Counted from the first letter of the stretch, positions 7,427 to 14,863 are shown. The stretch is 21,070 bases of DNA from Acidobacteriaceae bacterium (GCA_003133425.1 PKXI01000363.1:1-21070); one strand, 5' to 3'. Translations and numbers: made by a program. Notes: generated by a model not told the origin, from the letters alone.

Positions 7427-7953
7427 TTCGCGCTAGCGAGGAATCCATCTTTCCCAGGCATCTTCAACCCTGCGCGTTTTCCGACCGTCCAAAACGACTC
7501 AATCTCGACAGGACCAACCTCTCCCGTCAAGTAATGGCGGAAGCTGGACCACTTCCACTCCTCGGGGCGCGCTACCAAGCGCCGAGTGACCGGATTGCGG
7601 TGGATATACCTTAGCTTTTCGACTCTCTTCTCTTCCGAGTGAACATTGAAGTCGTAGTAGCGGGCCAGCCAGAACGGCCTCTGAACGGATTGCTTGGAGA
7701 CAGAAGTTTTCAGGGCTTGAATGGCGTGGTCCAGCATCCCCCTACCTGGTTCCGAAATCAACAAATGCACGTGCTCTGGCATAATCACATAGCCGAAAAC
7801 GTGGAAGACATATCGCCTGCGCATCCGCTCCAGCGCGTCCTCGAATAACTCAGGGGCTGCCGGTGTGGCAAGATGCGGCAGCCGGTCGTGACAACTGAAG
7901 GTGAGGAAGTGAATATCCCCCGCCTTTTGAAAGCGTGTAAGTCTGGATGGCAT
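7417..7953 (-). CDS. REP-associated tyrosine transposase (RAYT, Y1 family)
   Basis: This 178-aa protein belongs to the Y1 (HUH) transposases related to IS200/IS605 TnpA. In the RAYT branch these are thought to bind and process REP hairpins as single-stranded DNA. The metal-binding HUH motif is PEHVHLL (HVH at 61-63). Further RAYT signatures are FWLARYYDFNV (94-104), the helix with YIHRNPV (116-122), where I expect the catalytic tyrosine, and EEWKWSSFRHY (131-141). The ATG at 7953 is chosen because the frame further upstream reads into the right-hand REP hairpin; no clear ribosome-binding site precedes it. The stop codon TAG (7417-7419) and the last residues, NPP, are supplied by the left REP arm. 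The length and motif set look intact, so the gene may be functional. Confidence 0.9.
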   Translation of the reverse strand: MPSRLTRFQKAGDIHFLTFSCHDRLPHLATPAAPELFEDALERMRRRYVFHVFGYVIMPEHVHLLISEPGRGMLDHAIQALKTSVSKQSVQRPFWLARYYDFNVHSEEKRVEKLRYIHRNPVTRRLVARPEEWKWSSFRHYLTGEVGPVEIESFWTVGKRAGLKMPGKDGFLASANPP

Positions 7954-7970
7954 GACGTGTGAAGTGTAAT

Positions 7971-8016
7971 CCCACCCTAGCCGCAAAAACAAGAACGCGG
8001 CGAGGATGGGGCACCC
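7971..8016 (-). repeat. REP hairpin, right flank of the RAYT gene
   Basis: This is the inverted copy of 7381-7426. CCCACCCTAGCCGC at 7971-7984 pairs with GCGGCGAGGATGGG at 7997-8010 around a 12-nt loop, followed by GCACCC (8011-8016). One base differs from the left copy (GGATGGG against GGGTGGG). It lies 17 nt upstream of the RAYT start codon, so it forms part of that gene's leader or promoter region. Confidence 0.92.
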
Positions 8017-8020
8017 ATTT

Positions 8021-8040
8021 CTAGAGAGTGGGATACCCAA
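8021..8040 (-). repeat. Half REP element next to the RAYT unit
   Basis: On the complement strand, TTGGGTATCCCACTC followed by TCTAG resembles the left half of the degenerate REP at 20863-20910 (TGGGTGTCCCACTCTTG). It differs at one base over the first 14. No matching right half is present. It is probably a truncated repeat or insertion remnant lying immediately outside the right REP. Confidence 0.45.
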
Positions 8041-8060
8041 TTATTTAGATAATCAGTGAA

Positions 8061-8073
8061 GGGCGAAGCGCCC
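8061..8073 (-). terminator. Possible weak terminator after frr
   Basis: GGGCG and CGCCC form a 5-bp GC stem with a 3-nt loop just downstream of the frr stop codon (8077-8079). The run following it on the complement strand (TTCACTGATT) is only moderately T-rich, so termination efficiency is doubtful. Confidence 0.3.
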
Positions 8074-8076
8074 CCC

Positions 8077-8664
8077 TCACACCTGCATAACTTCCGCTTC
8101 CTTCTTGTGCGAAAGCTCTTCCATGCGGCGGATCTCTTCGTCGGTCATCTTCTGTACTTCTTCGAGCGACCGCTTTTCCTCGTCCTCGCTGATCTTCTTT
8201 TCCTTGGCGAGTTTCTTCAGCGCATCGTTGCCGTCCCGGCGCACATTCCTCACCGCGGTCCGGTGCTCTTCGAGAACCTTGTTGATGTGCTTGCAGACGT
8301 CGCGCCGCCGCTCCTCGGTCATCGGCGGAACAGGGATCCGGATGACCTTGCCGTCCGACTGCGGATTGAAGCCAAGATCGGAGGCCTGGATAGCCTTCTC
8401 AATTTCTTTCAGGATGGTCGGATCCCAGGGCGCGATCAGGATCAGTTGCGCCTCGGGCGCCGACACCTGCGCCAATTGGCTGATGGGCGTATGAGTGCCG
8501 TAGTAGTCCACCTTGATCTGGTCGAGCATGTGCACGCTGGCGCGGCCAGTGCGCGCGGAGGCGAGGCTGGCCTGGAATGTAGCCACGGCCTGGTCCATAC
8601 GCCGCCTCAGGTCGACATTGAGATCTTTGAGCGCCGGAATTCCGGCCATGAATGAGGGTGCCAT
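8077..8664 (-). CDS. frr: Ribosome recycling factor
   Basis: This 195-aa protein is RRF, which with EF-G splits post-termination ribosomes. The N-terminal helix (LNVDLRRRMDQAVATFQASLASARTGRAS) carries the RTGRAS segment typical of the family. It is followed by the domain-II region (VDYYGTHTPISQLAQVSAPEAQ) and the C-terminal long helices with RRDGNDALKKLAKEKKISEDE. The ATG at 8664 is chosen because GGAGG (8674-8678, complement) lies 9 nt upstream. The next ATG, 15 nt inside, would give a 190-aa protein closer to the usual 185 aa. frr is often next to pyrH; here its same-strand upstream neighbour is lipA, about 100 nt away. Confidence 0.96.
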   Translation of the reverse strand: MAPSFMAGIPALKDLNVDLRRRMDQAVATFQASLASARTGRASVHMLDQIKVDYYGTHTPISQLAQVSAPEAQLILIAPWDPTILKEIEKAIQASDLGFNPQSDGKVIRIPVPPMTEERRRDVCKHINKVLEEHRTAVRNVRRDGNDALKKLAKEKKISEDEEKRSLEEVQKMTDEEIRRMEELSHKKEAEVMQV

Positions 8665-8764
8665 TTCTTTCGTCCTCCGTACCACAAGGTCAGGGATGAT
8701 CTACGTCAAACTGCCAACGGTCATTCTACAACCAGTGAGCCGTAGGGCTAAGTTTACAAGTCGA

Positions 8765-9670
8765 CTACGCCACGACCGCCATACCCATTGACGCGGCCTG
8801 CTCGTGCGCGTGATAGCTCGAACGCACCAGCGGCCCCGACTCGACGTGCCGGAAGCCCATCTTCAGCGCCTCGGTCTTCAGCTCCGCAAACTCGCGCGGC
8901 GTGTAGAGGCGCGTCATGGGCAAGTGGTCGCGCGAGGGCCGCAGATACTGGCCGATGGTGAGGATGTCGCAACCCACGCCGGCCAGATCGCGGAAAACTT
9001 CAAGCAGCTCCGCCGTCTCCTCGCCGATGCCGACCATGACGCCCGATTTTGTAAGCCCTCCGGGCCTTAGCGTTTTGGAGTAACGGAGCAACTCAATAGA
9101 ACGCTCGTAGCGCGCACCGGAGCGCACCACGCGGTAGAGCCGCGGCACTGTCTCCGTGTTGTGATTCATCACCTCAGGCTGCGCCTCGACCACAATCCGA
9201 ATTGCTTCCTGGTTACCCTGGAAGTCGGGAATGAGCACCTCGACGCGGCAGCCGGGAGCCTGGCGGCGAATCTCCGCAATCACCATGGCAAAGATCCGCG
9301 CACCGCCCACCAGATCGTCGTCGCGATTCACGCTGGTAATCACGGCGTGTTCCAAACCCAGCGTAGCCACGGCTTCAGCCACGCGGCGCGGCTCGTCCAT
9401 GTCGATCGGCTCTGGCCGCCCCTTGGGCACGGCGCAAAAGCCGCAGCGCCGCGTGCACAGGTTGCCGAGCATCATGAACGTAGCGGTCTTGTGGTGCCAG
9501 CACTCGCCGATGTTGGGGCATTGCGCGCTCTCGCACACCGTGTTGAGCCCTAGCGAACGCGCCAGCCGCTTCAGATCGTGGTAGTTCTCGCCCACCGGGG
9601 CGCGCGCCTTCAGCCACTCGGGCTTAGACGCCGGAACCCGCCGCGCCGGCTCAATCTGCACCAGTTCCAT
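8765..9670 (-). CDS. lipA: Lipoyl synthase (radical SAM)
   Basis: This 301-aa enzyme inserts two sulfur atoms into the octanoyl group on lipoyl domains (H-protein, E2 subunits). The auxiliary cluster motif is CESAQCPNIGEC (Cys46, 51 and 57). The radical-SAM cluster motif is CTRRCGFC (Cys72, 76 and 79). GVMVGIGEE and the LRPSRDHLPMTR segment follow. The C-terminal RSSYHA carries the serine ligand of the auxiliary cluster. The ATG at 9670 is preferred over the GTG directly before it; both have weak ribosome-binding sites. No lipB is adjacent. The product would serve, among others, the glycine cleavage H-protein that partners with the GcvT encoded nearby. Length and motifs are standard. Confidence 0.97.
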   Translation of the reverse strand: MELVQIEPARRVPASKPEWLKARAPVGENYHDLKRLARSLGLNTVCESAQCPNIGECWHHKTATFMMLGNLCTRRCGFCAVPKGRPEPIDMDEPRRVAEAVATLGLEHAVITSVNRDDDLVGGARIFAMVIAEIRRQAPGCRVEVLIPDFQGNQEAIRIVVEAQPEVMNHNTETVPRLYRVVRSGARYERSIELLRYSKTLRPGGLTKSGVMVGIGEETAELLEVFRDLAGVGCDILTIGQYLRPSRDHLPMTRLYTPREFAELKTEALKMGFRHVESGPLVRSSYHAHEQAASMGMAVVA

Positions 9671-9890
9671 CACGACTCAATTGTAGCGGCAAGCTCCCCG
9701 ACTGCTTTCATGGCTGGTTGCTGAGCTGGCGAATTACCGCGCCGCTGCAGCTGGAACTTCATCGCAAGCCCAAACCTTTCGACCGGATTAAGCATCATTC
9801 TCAATAAGCCACTTTTGCTGCGCTGCCTGCTCGTACAGTTTTCCGGCTCTTGGCGACCAGCCCAGGCTTCCGAAAGTAAAGGGGTTAGTT

Positions 9891-10193
9891 ATGAGATCCG
9901 AGCGTCCATTGATCGCGTCAGTCGTGTTCCTGGCCACCGGCCTGGGTTTGATCTTCTGGTATTGCAACGGCGCCACCAGTCTCAACGCCGCGTATCCGCT
10001 CGCCAACTCCGCGCTCCACATCGATATCACCGCCAACGGGCCGGCAGCGGTGGGCGGAATCGCACTCACTGCCCTCGGGCTCCTGCTGCTCGTGTGGGCG
10101 CTGCTGGCGGCCATTGTGGGACAAATCAGCCACATGTTTGGCAACTACAGAGATCCGGAGAGGATAATTCCTTCGGAAAGGATTCTCGAATAG
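9891..10193 (+). CDS. Small two-helix membrane protein (100 aa)
   Basis: The ATG at 9891 follows AAAGGGG by 7 nt, a good ribosome-binding site. The 100-aa product has a membrane helix at about 7-24 (LIASVVFLATGLGLIFWY), a polar loop of about 30 residues (SLNAAYPLANSALHIDITANG), and a second helix at about 54-76 (GGIALTALGLLLLVWALLAAIV). The soluble tail (SHMFGNYRDPERIIPSERILE) would be cytoplasmic, with the loop outside. I recognise no family. It is the only plus-strand gene between lipA and the dacB-cytochrome group, so it is probably transcribed alone. The function is unknown. Confidence 0.72.
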   Translation: MRSERPLIASVVFLATGLGLIFWYCNGATSLNAAYPLANSALHIDITANGPAAVGGIALTALGLLLLVWALLAAIVGQISHMFGNYRDPERIIPSERILE

Positions 10194-10245
10194 ATTTCGC
10201 GGAGTCTATCGGGAGCCTTGGTCGTCGCCAGAAAATGCAGGCCTT

Positions 10246-10668
10246 CTACCTCAGTTTGCTCCGCACTTCGGTCCTGACCAGGTAGAGGAAGAACACCCAG
10301 TTCAGCAGCCCCTGCACCAACGCAGGCGCCAGATGCTGGCTTGAGAAGATCCACATGTTATAGACAGCCATAAGGAAAACCGCGCCCAGGGTAAGCGCCC
10401 ACGCCCAGCGCATCAGCATCACCAGCCCGCCGCAGGCCGCAAAGAAAATTGCCGGAAAGAAAAGAAGAATGGGCGGGTAATGGCCACCCACCACCCCGTA
10501 AATGATGATTCCCGCCAGCGAAAGAAGGTAGATGCCGATGGCCGCCAATCCCGGCAGTTGCAGCAAATTGTGCCGCTGAAGCTCGGCAGGCACGCCTTCG
10601 GGCTTCTCGCCGCTTTCGACGCCGGCATCTTCCCTGGTGGTGATGTCGGGCTTGGTTTCGTCTGTCAT
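10246..10668 (-). CDS. Hypothetical four-helix membrane protein
   Basis: This 140-aa protein has a charged N-terminus of about 35 residues (rich in Glu, Asp and Lys). Four hydrophobic segments follow at about 40-60, 65-85, 88-106 and 113-132, and the tail is basic (RTEVRSKLR). I recognise no named family; a small inner-membrane protein is the most that can be said. Its ATG overlaps the stop of the upstream cytochrome gene by four bases (10665-10668), so the two are translationally coupled and probably act in the same process. A respiratory or electron-transfer accessory role is a guess from that context only. Confidence 0.72.
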   Translation of the reverse strand: MTDETKPDITTREDAGVESGEKPEGVPAELQRHNLLQLPGLAAIGIYLLSLAGIIIYGVVGGHYPPILLFFPAIFFAACGGLVMLMRWAWALTLGAVFLMAVYNMWIFSSQHLAPALVQGLLNWVFFLYLVRTEVRSKLR

Positions 10669-11024
10669 AACGTGCGCAAATAAGCCAGCAGATCCTGCAG
10701 TTGGTCGTCAGTCAGCGATGTCGACGGCATCATTCCGCGCCCGTGCAGAATCACAGCGGTCATCCGCTCGTCCGTGGGCGGCGCGCCGGAAGGCATGGCC
10801 TTGACCTTGGTGATCGCCTGCAGTCCCGGCCCGTTCAACGGGTGCGTGTCGTTAGGGTGATGGCAGCGGGCGCACTTCGCCTGATATACGTCTGCCCCGC
10901 TGGCTTCTTTCGGCGTCCACTCCGAGGAAGGTTTCGACGGCGGCAACGGACGACAGCCTGCCAGGCCAACTGCGGCAAGGCCCGCCGCGCAGATCATAAG
11001 AGCAGTAAAAGAATTGGCGTGCAT
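10665..11024 (-). CDS. Class I c-type cytochrome lipoprotein
   Basis: This 119-aa protein starts with a lipoprotein signal peptide: a hydrophobic stretch with lipobox LAGC, cysteine at 24. It is therefore predicted to be lipid-anchored outside the inner membrane. The haem-attachment motif CARCH is at 51-55. The distal methionine ligand is probably M98 or M99 in the GRGMMPSTSLTDDQLQDLLAYL segment (95-116), typical of small mono-haem cytochromes c. It likely shuttles electrons in the periplasm; the partners cannot be read from the sequence. AGAGG lies 4 nt before the ATG. It is 20 nt downstream of dacB on the same strand and overlaps the following membrane-protein gene by 4 nt. Confidence 0.9.
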   Translation of the reverse strand: MHANSFTALMICAAGLAAVGLAGCRPLPPSKPSSEWTPKEASGADVYQAKCARCHHPNDTHPLNGPGLQAITKVKAMPSGAPPTDERMTAVILHGRGMMPSTSLTDDQLQDLLAYLRTL

Positions 11025-11044
11025 TTGCCTCTGATGATACAGCC

Positions 11045-12703
11045 TTAATCCGCCGCCGCAATTGCGTCCGCGATGTGGTCCACAGCCTGGGCCTCGGCAT
11101 CGCTATCCGGCCGGTGCCCATTTACCAGAATCGAAAACGCCAGCGTCTTGCCGCTGGCAGCTTTCAGATAGCCCGAGAGGGCGTTCACTTCGTTCATCGT
11201 CCCCGTCTTGGCCCACATATGCCCATTCAGCGGCGAGTTTTTGAACCGCCCAGCCAGGGTGCCGTCCACGCCCGCCACCGGCAGCGTTTCGCGCCACGCG
11301 GCGCCCCACGGCTGCTGCGATGCGTAGGTAAGCAGCTTGGTAAAGGCACGCGGAGTAATGCGGTCGTCAGGGCTCATCCCCGAGCCGTCGTAAAAGAAAA
11401 AGTCTCCGTCGTCCACGCCCGCATTCACCATGAACTGCCGCACCACGCGCGTTCCTTGTTCAAAACTGCCCTCTGAGCCAAAAATTTTACCCAGCAGGCG
11501 CAACAGCAGTTCCGCGTGCAGGTTCTGGCTGATCTTATTGGTGACCGTAATGTCCTGGATCACCGGAACGGAGAAGTGCATGGCCACCACCGCGCGGTTT
11601 GCCAATGGCGCCGTCACCCTGCCCAGATCGGAGCGGGTTAGCTTCAGCGGCTGCGCGCGTTCGCCGGCAAAGTCACCGGTCCCGTTGTTGTATTTGTGCC
11701 GTGAAACCGCAGTGCCCGATACAAGGATTCCGCGCCTGCGCAGCGCTTCCTTGAAAGCCGTTGCCATATAAACAGCCGGGTCCTCGATCGCCATCGTCGC
11801 GTGCAGCCCATTGTTGCCAACCGTTCCCCAGGCGCGCACCATCATGGCCCCAGGCCTGCGCTCGATGCCCGGATGCGCATCTTCTCCGGTGGGTGCGGGT
11901 GTCATCGTGTTGTCCAATGCGTAGTACTCCACGTCCGGCACCCAATCCGCTACGGTCGCTCCCGGCGCGGATGCGTCGGCGCGGATGGTCAGCTTCGCGG
12001 AGTTGTCATTGAAGCTGAGCGCGGTAACCGGCGCCCCGTAGTCCCACTGCAAGTCGTCCCAGCCCCAATCCGCACCGAATGGCTCGTCAAGAAAAAAGCT
12101 GTCGTCACCCACCACGTCGCCGTCCACGGTGCGCACGCCCGACTGCTCCACCTGCTCGGCCAGCAGATCAAGCGCAGCGATGGCGCTTGGGGGCGGCCCA
12201 GTCTCGTTGTCGGCTGGATTTGCCGCGGCAGCCGCCGGGTTGGCCGCGGCTGCGTTCGCTCCCGGCTCCTGATACGGGTAATGCCGGGCGCTGATGGTCG
12301 GATCGCCCGTCCCGAGCAGGATCAAGTCGCCGTGCAGGGCGCCTCCAGAGTCCACATTGCCCCCGGCCACAACGGCGGTGGTCCACGAGAGCGTATCCAC
12401 CGGCAGCAGTGCGAAGGCCGCGGCCGTGGTTGTGAGCTTGACGTTCGAGGCTGGAATGAACAGCCGCCCCTGGTTGAGCCCGTAGAGCGGTTGGCCGTCG
12501 AGCGTGGTCACGCTGATGCCGAACTGCGCATGGCTCAGCGCCGGATCGGCCAGAATTGTATCAATGCGTTCGCCCAGCGGCCCCTTTGTTGGAGCTGGGC
12601 GCAACGCCGGTCGCGCCGGCCGCGTCTGCTGCGCCGGCAGACCACTTGAAGCCGCCAGAATCCCACTGAGAACAACAGCAAGAATTCGCCGCAAAATCGT
12701 CAT
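11045..12703 (-). CDS. dacB: D-alanyl-D-alanine carboxypeptidase/endopeptidase, PBP4 (S13) type
   Basis: This 552-aa enzyme trims or cleaves peptidoglycan cross-links in the periplasm. An N-terminal signal peptide (about 1-25, ending near SGLPAQ) precedes the mature protein. The penicillin-binding motifs are SNVK at 86-89 (catalytic Ser86), the SxN-equivalent segment DGSGMSPDD, and KTG at 499-501. The large insertion domain after SNVK is characteristic of peptidase family S13. It contains a low-complexity Ala/Asn/Pro segment at about 147-172, probably a flexible linker. The ATG at 12703 is used because it gives a proper signal peptide; upstream in-frame codons do not. The ribosome-binding site is weak. 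It heads a possible operon with the cytochrome and membrane protein, and is divergent from folP. Confidence 0.93.
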   Translation of the reverse strand: MTILRRILAVVLSGILAASSGLPAQQTRPARPALRPAPTKGPLGERIDTILADPALSHAQFGISVTTLDGQPLYGLNQGRLFIPASNVKLTTTAAAFALLPVDTLSWTTAVVAGGNVDSGGALHGDLILLGTGDPTISARHYPYQEPGANAAAANPAAAAANPADNETGPPPSAIAALDLLAEQVEQSGVRTVDGDVVGDDSFFLDEPFGADWGWDDLQWDYGAPVTALSFNDNSAKLTIRADASAPGATVADWVPDVEYYALDNTMTPAPTGEDAHPGIERRPGAMMVRAWGTVGNNGLHATMAIEDPAVYMATAFKEALRRRGILVSGTAVSRHKYNNGTGDFAGERAQPLKLTRSDLGRVTAPLANRAVVAMHFSVPVIQDITVTNKISQNLHAELLLRLLGKIFGSEGSFEQGTRVVRQFMVNAGVDDGDFFFYDGSGMSPDDRITPRAFTKLLTYASQQPWGAAWRETLPVAGVDGTLAGRFKNSPLNGHMWAKTGTMNEVNALSGYLKAASGKTLAFSILVNGHRPDSDAEAQAVDHIADAIAAAD

Positions 12704-12766
12704 GCCCGGAGTGTAGCAGGAGGCGTGCTCGGTGCGGTGGATCGTCGCTGCGAGCTCCACGACATA

Positions 12767-12802
12767 CCGGCAGACGTAACATTGAATGGTAAGTTACGCC
12801 GG
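12767..12802. promoter_or_regulatory. Interrupted inverted repeat in the dacB-folP intergenic region
   Basis: CGTAAC (12775-12780) and GTTACG (12793-12798) form a perfect 6-bp stem around a 12-nt loop, with CCGG on both outer sides (12767-12770 and 12799-12802) offset by a 4-nt bulge. It lies in the folP leader, 64 nt before the preferred start. A protein-binding site or a leader hairpin is possible; neither can be decided here. Confidence 0.3.
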
Positions 12803-12865
12803 CAGGTTCCGGACTTCGTGGCGTTGGAACTTTTACCGGCGGCAAGCGAGGGTGCGCAAACCAGG

Positions 12866-13819
12866 ATGATCGTCTCCAGGAGAAATGACGGGACTTGGCA
12901 ACTGCGCAGTCGCACGCTTTCGCTCGGCACGCGCACGCTGGTCATGGGCGTGGTCAACATCACGCCCGACTCCTTCAGCGACGGCGGCCTTTTCCTTGCT
13001 CCGGAAGCGGCCGTGGTCCACGCAATGCAACTGCTCGACGAAGGCGCGGACCTGATCGATCTTGGCGCAGAAAGTACGCGGCCCGGCTCGCGCGCCGGCG
13101 GTGCTGACGGCTCGGCAAATCCGCCTGCGGTGAGCGCGGATGAAGAGCAGGCCCGTCTGCTGCCGGTGCTCGAAGGGATTCTCCGCGCACGGCCGGAAAC
13201 GATTGTCTCCGTTGACACCTACAAGGCCGCTACGGCCCGCGCTGCCCTCCATGCCGGCGCTGCCATTATCAACGACGTGAGCGGCTTTGCATGGGATGCG
13301 GAGATGGCAGCCGTTTGCGCGGAGTTCGGCGCGGGCGTAGTGCTGATGCACACGCGCGGCCGTCCCGAGGAGTGGCGCTCGCAGCCGCAACTGGCGCCCG
13401 ATGCGCTGATGGCCGCTGTGCGCGCAGGACTTGAAGCGAGTCTGGCGGCAGCGGCTGCAGCAGGCATTCCGCGTGAAGCAATCGTCCTCGATCCCGGCTA
13501 TGGATTCGGCAAACGATTCGGCGAGAACTACGCTCTGCTGGCCCGCCAGGATGAACTGCTTGCGCTGGGCCACCCGCTGCTGGCCGGCGTAAGCCGCAAA
13601 TCGTTCCTTGGCCGCACGCTGGCGCCGCTCTACGGCAGCGAGGTTTCAGTTGAGGCGCGCGAAACCGCAAGCCTGGCCGCAATGACCGCCGCCATTCTCC
13701 ACGGAGCTTCCATCGTCCGCGTTCATGCTGTTTTTCCGGCCGTTGAGGCGGCACGCATCGCCGACGCGATTGTCTCCGCCGGTACAACCCTGAAGAAACC
13801 GCCTGCCACCGATGACTGA
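12866..13819 (+). CDS. folP: Dihydropteroate synthase
   Basis: This 317-aa enzyme condenses p-aminobenzoate with hydroxymethyl-dihydropterin pyrophosphate in folate synthesis. Motifs in order are NITPDSFSDGG (31-41), GAESTRPGS (67-75), SVDTYK (115-120), INDVSG (135-140), DPGYGFGK (209-216), SRKSFLG (243-249) and RVHAV (285-289). The last is usually RVHDV, so the Asp is replaced by Ala here while Arg and His are kept. The frame is open back to 12725, but that would leave only about 20 bp to the divergent dacB. The family N-terminus begins near TWQLRSRTLSLG, so the ATG at 12866 is preferred; no strong ribosome-binding site decides it. It converges with the URO-D-like gene, 18 nt away. Confidence 0.94.
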   Translation: MIVSRRNDGTWQLRSRTLSLGTRTLVMGVVNITPDSFSDGGLFLAPEAAVVHAMQLLDEGADLIDLGAESTRPGSRAGGADGSANPPAVSADEEQARLLPVLEGILRARPETIVSVDTYKAATARAALHAGAAIINDVSGFAWDAEMAAVCAEFGAGVVLMHTRGRPEEWRSQPQLAPDALMAAVRAGLEASLAAAAAAGIPREAIVLDPGYGFGKRFGENYALLARQDELLALGHPLLAGVSRKSFLGRTLAPLYGSEVSVEARETASLAAMTAAILHGASIVRVHAVFPAVEAARIADAIVSAGTTLKKPPATDD

Positions 13820-13837
13820 ACTCGCGAGGCGCTCGAT

Positions 13838-14863
13838 TCAGGCGATAGCGTTCGCCGCGGCGTGTGTCTGAGCGAACCGCACCAGAGCCCGCACATTTTC
13901 ATGCGGCGTATCGCGCACGATCTCGCAACCAGCGGCCACTATCCACGGCGCGCCGGCCTGTTGCTGCAATGTTGCGAGAGCCTGCGCAATCGTCTCCGGC
14001 GTGCCGTCACGCAAATCTCTTACTGGATTCAGATTCCCTGCCAGCGTTTGCCGTGGTCCCGTCTTCGCGCGCGCCTCTTCCATCGGCACGGGAAAATCAA
14101 TGTCGACCATCGCGCAACCCAGTGTGCCCATACCGTCGACAATCCGCCGCGTATTTCCGCAGATGTGCAACCGCACTCGTCCGCCCATTGAGTGAATCGC
14201 ATCCACCAGCTTCTTCTCCCACGGCAAAACAAACTCCTTGTAAATGCGCGGCCCCACCAGGGACGCGGCCGCGTCGCCAATGCCGATAATGTCAGCCCCG
14301 GCCTTGATCTGCTCATCGGCAAAACGAATTGCCGTCTCCACCGTGAAGCCGAAGAGCTCATGCACAAACTCCGGATCGTCGCCGAAGTCCAGCATCAGGC
14401 GATTGATGCCGCGCAGGTCGGCAGCTTCCGCACACGGACCCTCCACCCATCCCTCGACAAACAGCTCGTCTCCTGCGCGCTGCCGCAACAGCTCGATGCC
14501 GCGAATGCGATCTTCCATGCGTCCGCCCGAAAGCGGCTCCGGCTTTGTGCGACCCAGTGCCGACTTGTCCGCAAACAGCGCCTCTTCTTCGATGATGGCT
14601 GGTGGCTGGTCGTCGTACCACCGGACCTTTGCGCCCGCATCGGCAGCCTCGCGCGCAGGATCGGAGATAGTCGACACATAGTCGAAGCCGAACATTTCCG
14701 CCGTCTTGATCTGCGCGTCGACCATGACTTTGTGGTCGCGGGCATACTGGCCATACTTCACGCCCAGCACGTCCGCGGCAAACATCATCGTGATCGGCAT
14801 ATTGGCAAGATGGTCCGCCTTCTCCCAGTTCAGCACCGCAAGAATTCGTTCACGGCCGGTCAT
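13838..14863 (-). CDS. Uroporphyrinogen-decarboxylase-fold protein, probable methyltransferase (MtaA/CmuA-like)
   Basis: This 341-aa protein has the URO-D fold signatures (MTGRERILAVLNWEKADH at the N-terminus, LHICGNT at 232-238, GNLNPV at 276-281). The pair H233-x-C235 plus C313 in the segment AGCEIVRDTPHEN matches the zinc-ligand pattern of the cobamide-dependent methyltransferases in this superfamily (MtaA, MtbA). Genuine HemE lacks it. A corrinoid- or thiol-linked methyl transfer is therefore likelier than haem synthesis; the substrate is unknown and no corrinoid protein is adjacent. The ATG at 14863 gives the standard N-terminus, with AAGGA about 12 nt upstream. It is divergent from the LarA-like gene, sharing a 195-bp intergenic region, and the two may serve one pathway. 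Confidence 0.85.
   Translation of the reverse strand: MTGRERILAVLNWEKADHLANMPITMMFAADVLGVKYGQYARDHKVMVDAQIKTAEMFGFDYVSTISDPAREAADAGAKVRWYDDQPPAIIEEEALFADKSALGRTKPEPLSGGRMEDRIRGIELLRQRAGDELFVEGWVEGPCAEAADLRGINRLMLDFGDDPEFVHELFGFTVETAIRFADEQIKAGADIIGIGDAAASLVGPRIYKEFVLPWEKKLVDAIHSMGGRVRLHICGNTRRIVDGMGTLGCAMVDIDFPVPMEEARAKTGPRQTLAGNLNPVRDLRDGTPETIAQALATLQQQAGAPWIVAAGCEIVRDTPHENVRALVRFAQTHAAANAIA

Larger units (their letters stand above)
7381..8016 (-). mobile_element. RAYT gene bracketed by inverted REP elements (REPtron-like unit)
   Basis: A RAYT-family Y1 transposase gene is bounded on both sides by the same 46-bp hairpin repeat in inverted orientation (7381-7426 and 7971-8016), with a single base difference. 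This arrangement, a single-copy-type RAYT flanked by inverted REP sequences, is the known layout of REP/RAYT units. The unit sits between gcvT and frr without disrupting either. No target-site duplication is evident, as expected for single-strand HUH chemistry. Close relatives of the flanking hairpin occur elsewhere in the window at 16356, 20863 and 20962. Confidence 0.88.

Noticed and set aside
7954..8040. N-terminal extension of the RAYT gene to 8040
   Set aside because: The extra codons are translated REP hairpin sequence; the family N-terminus begins at the ATG at 7953.
8040..8053. AT-rich inverted repeat ATTAT-TTAG-ATAAT after the RAYT unit
   Set aside because: Five AT base pairs are expected by chance and it is not repeated at the other boundary, so it is not taken as an insertion site mark.
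13816..13841. Imperfect hairpin between folP and the URO-D-like gene
   Set aside because: The stem is asymmetric (5 bp plus 4 bp with uneven bulges) and no T-run follows on either strand.
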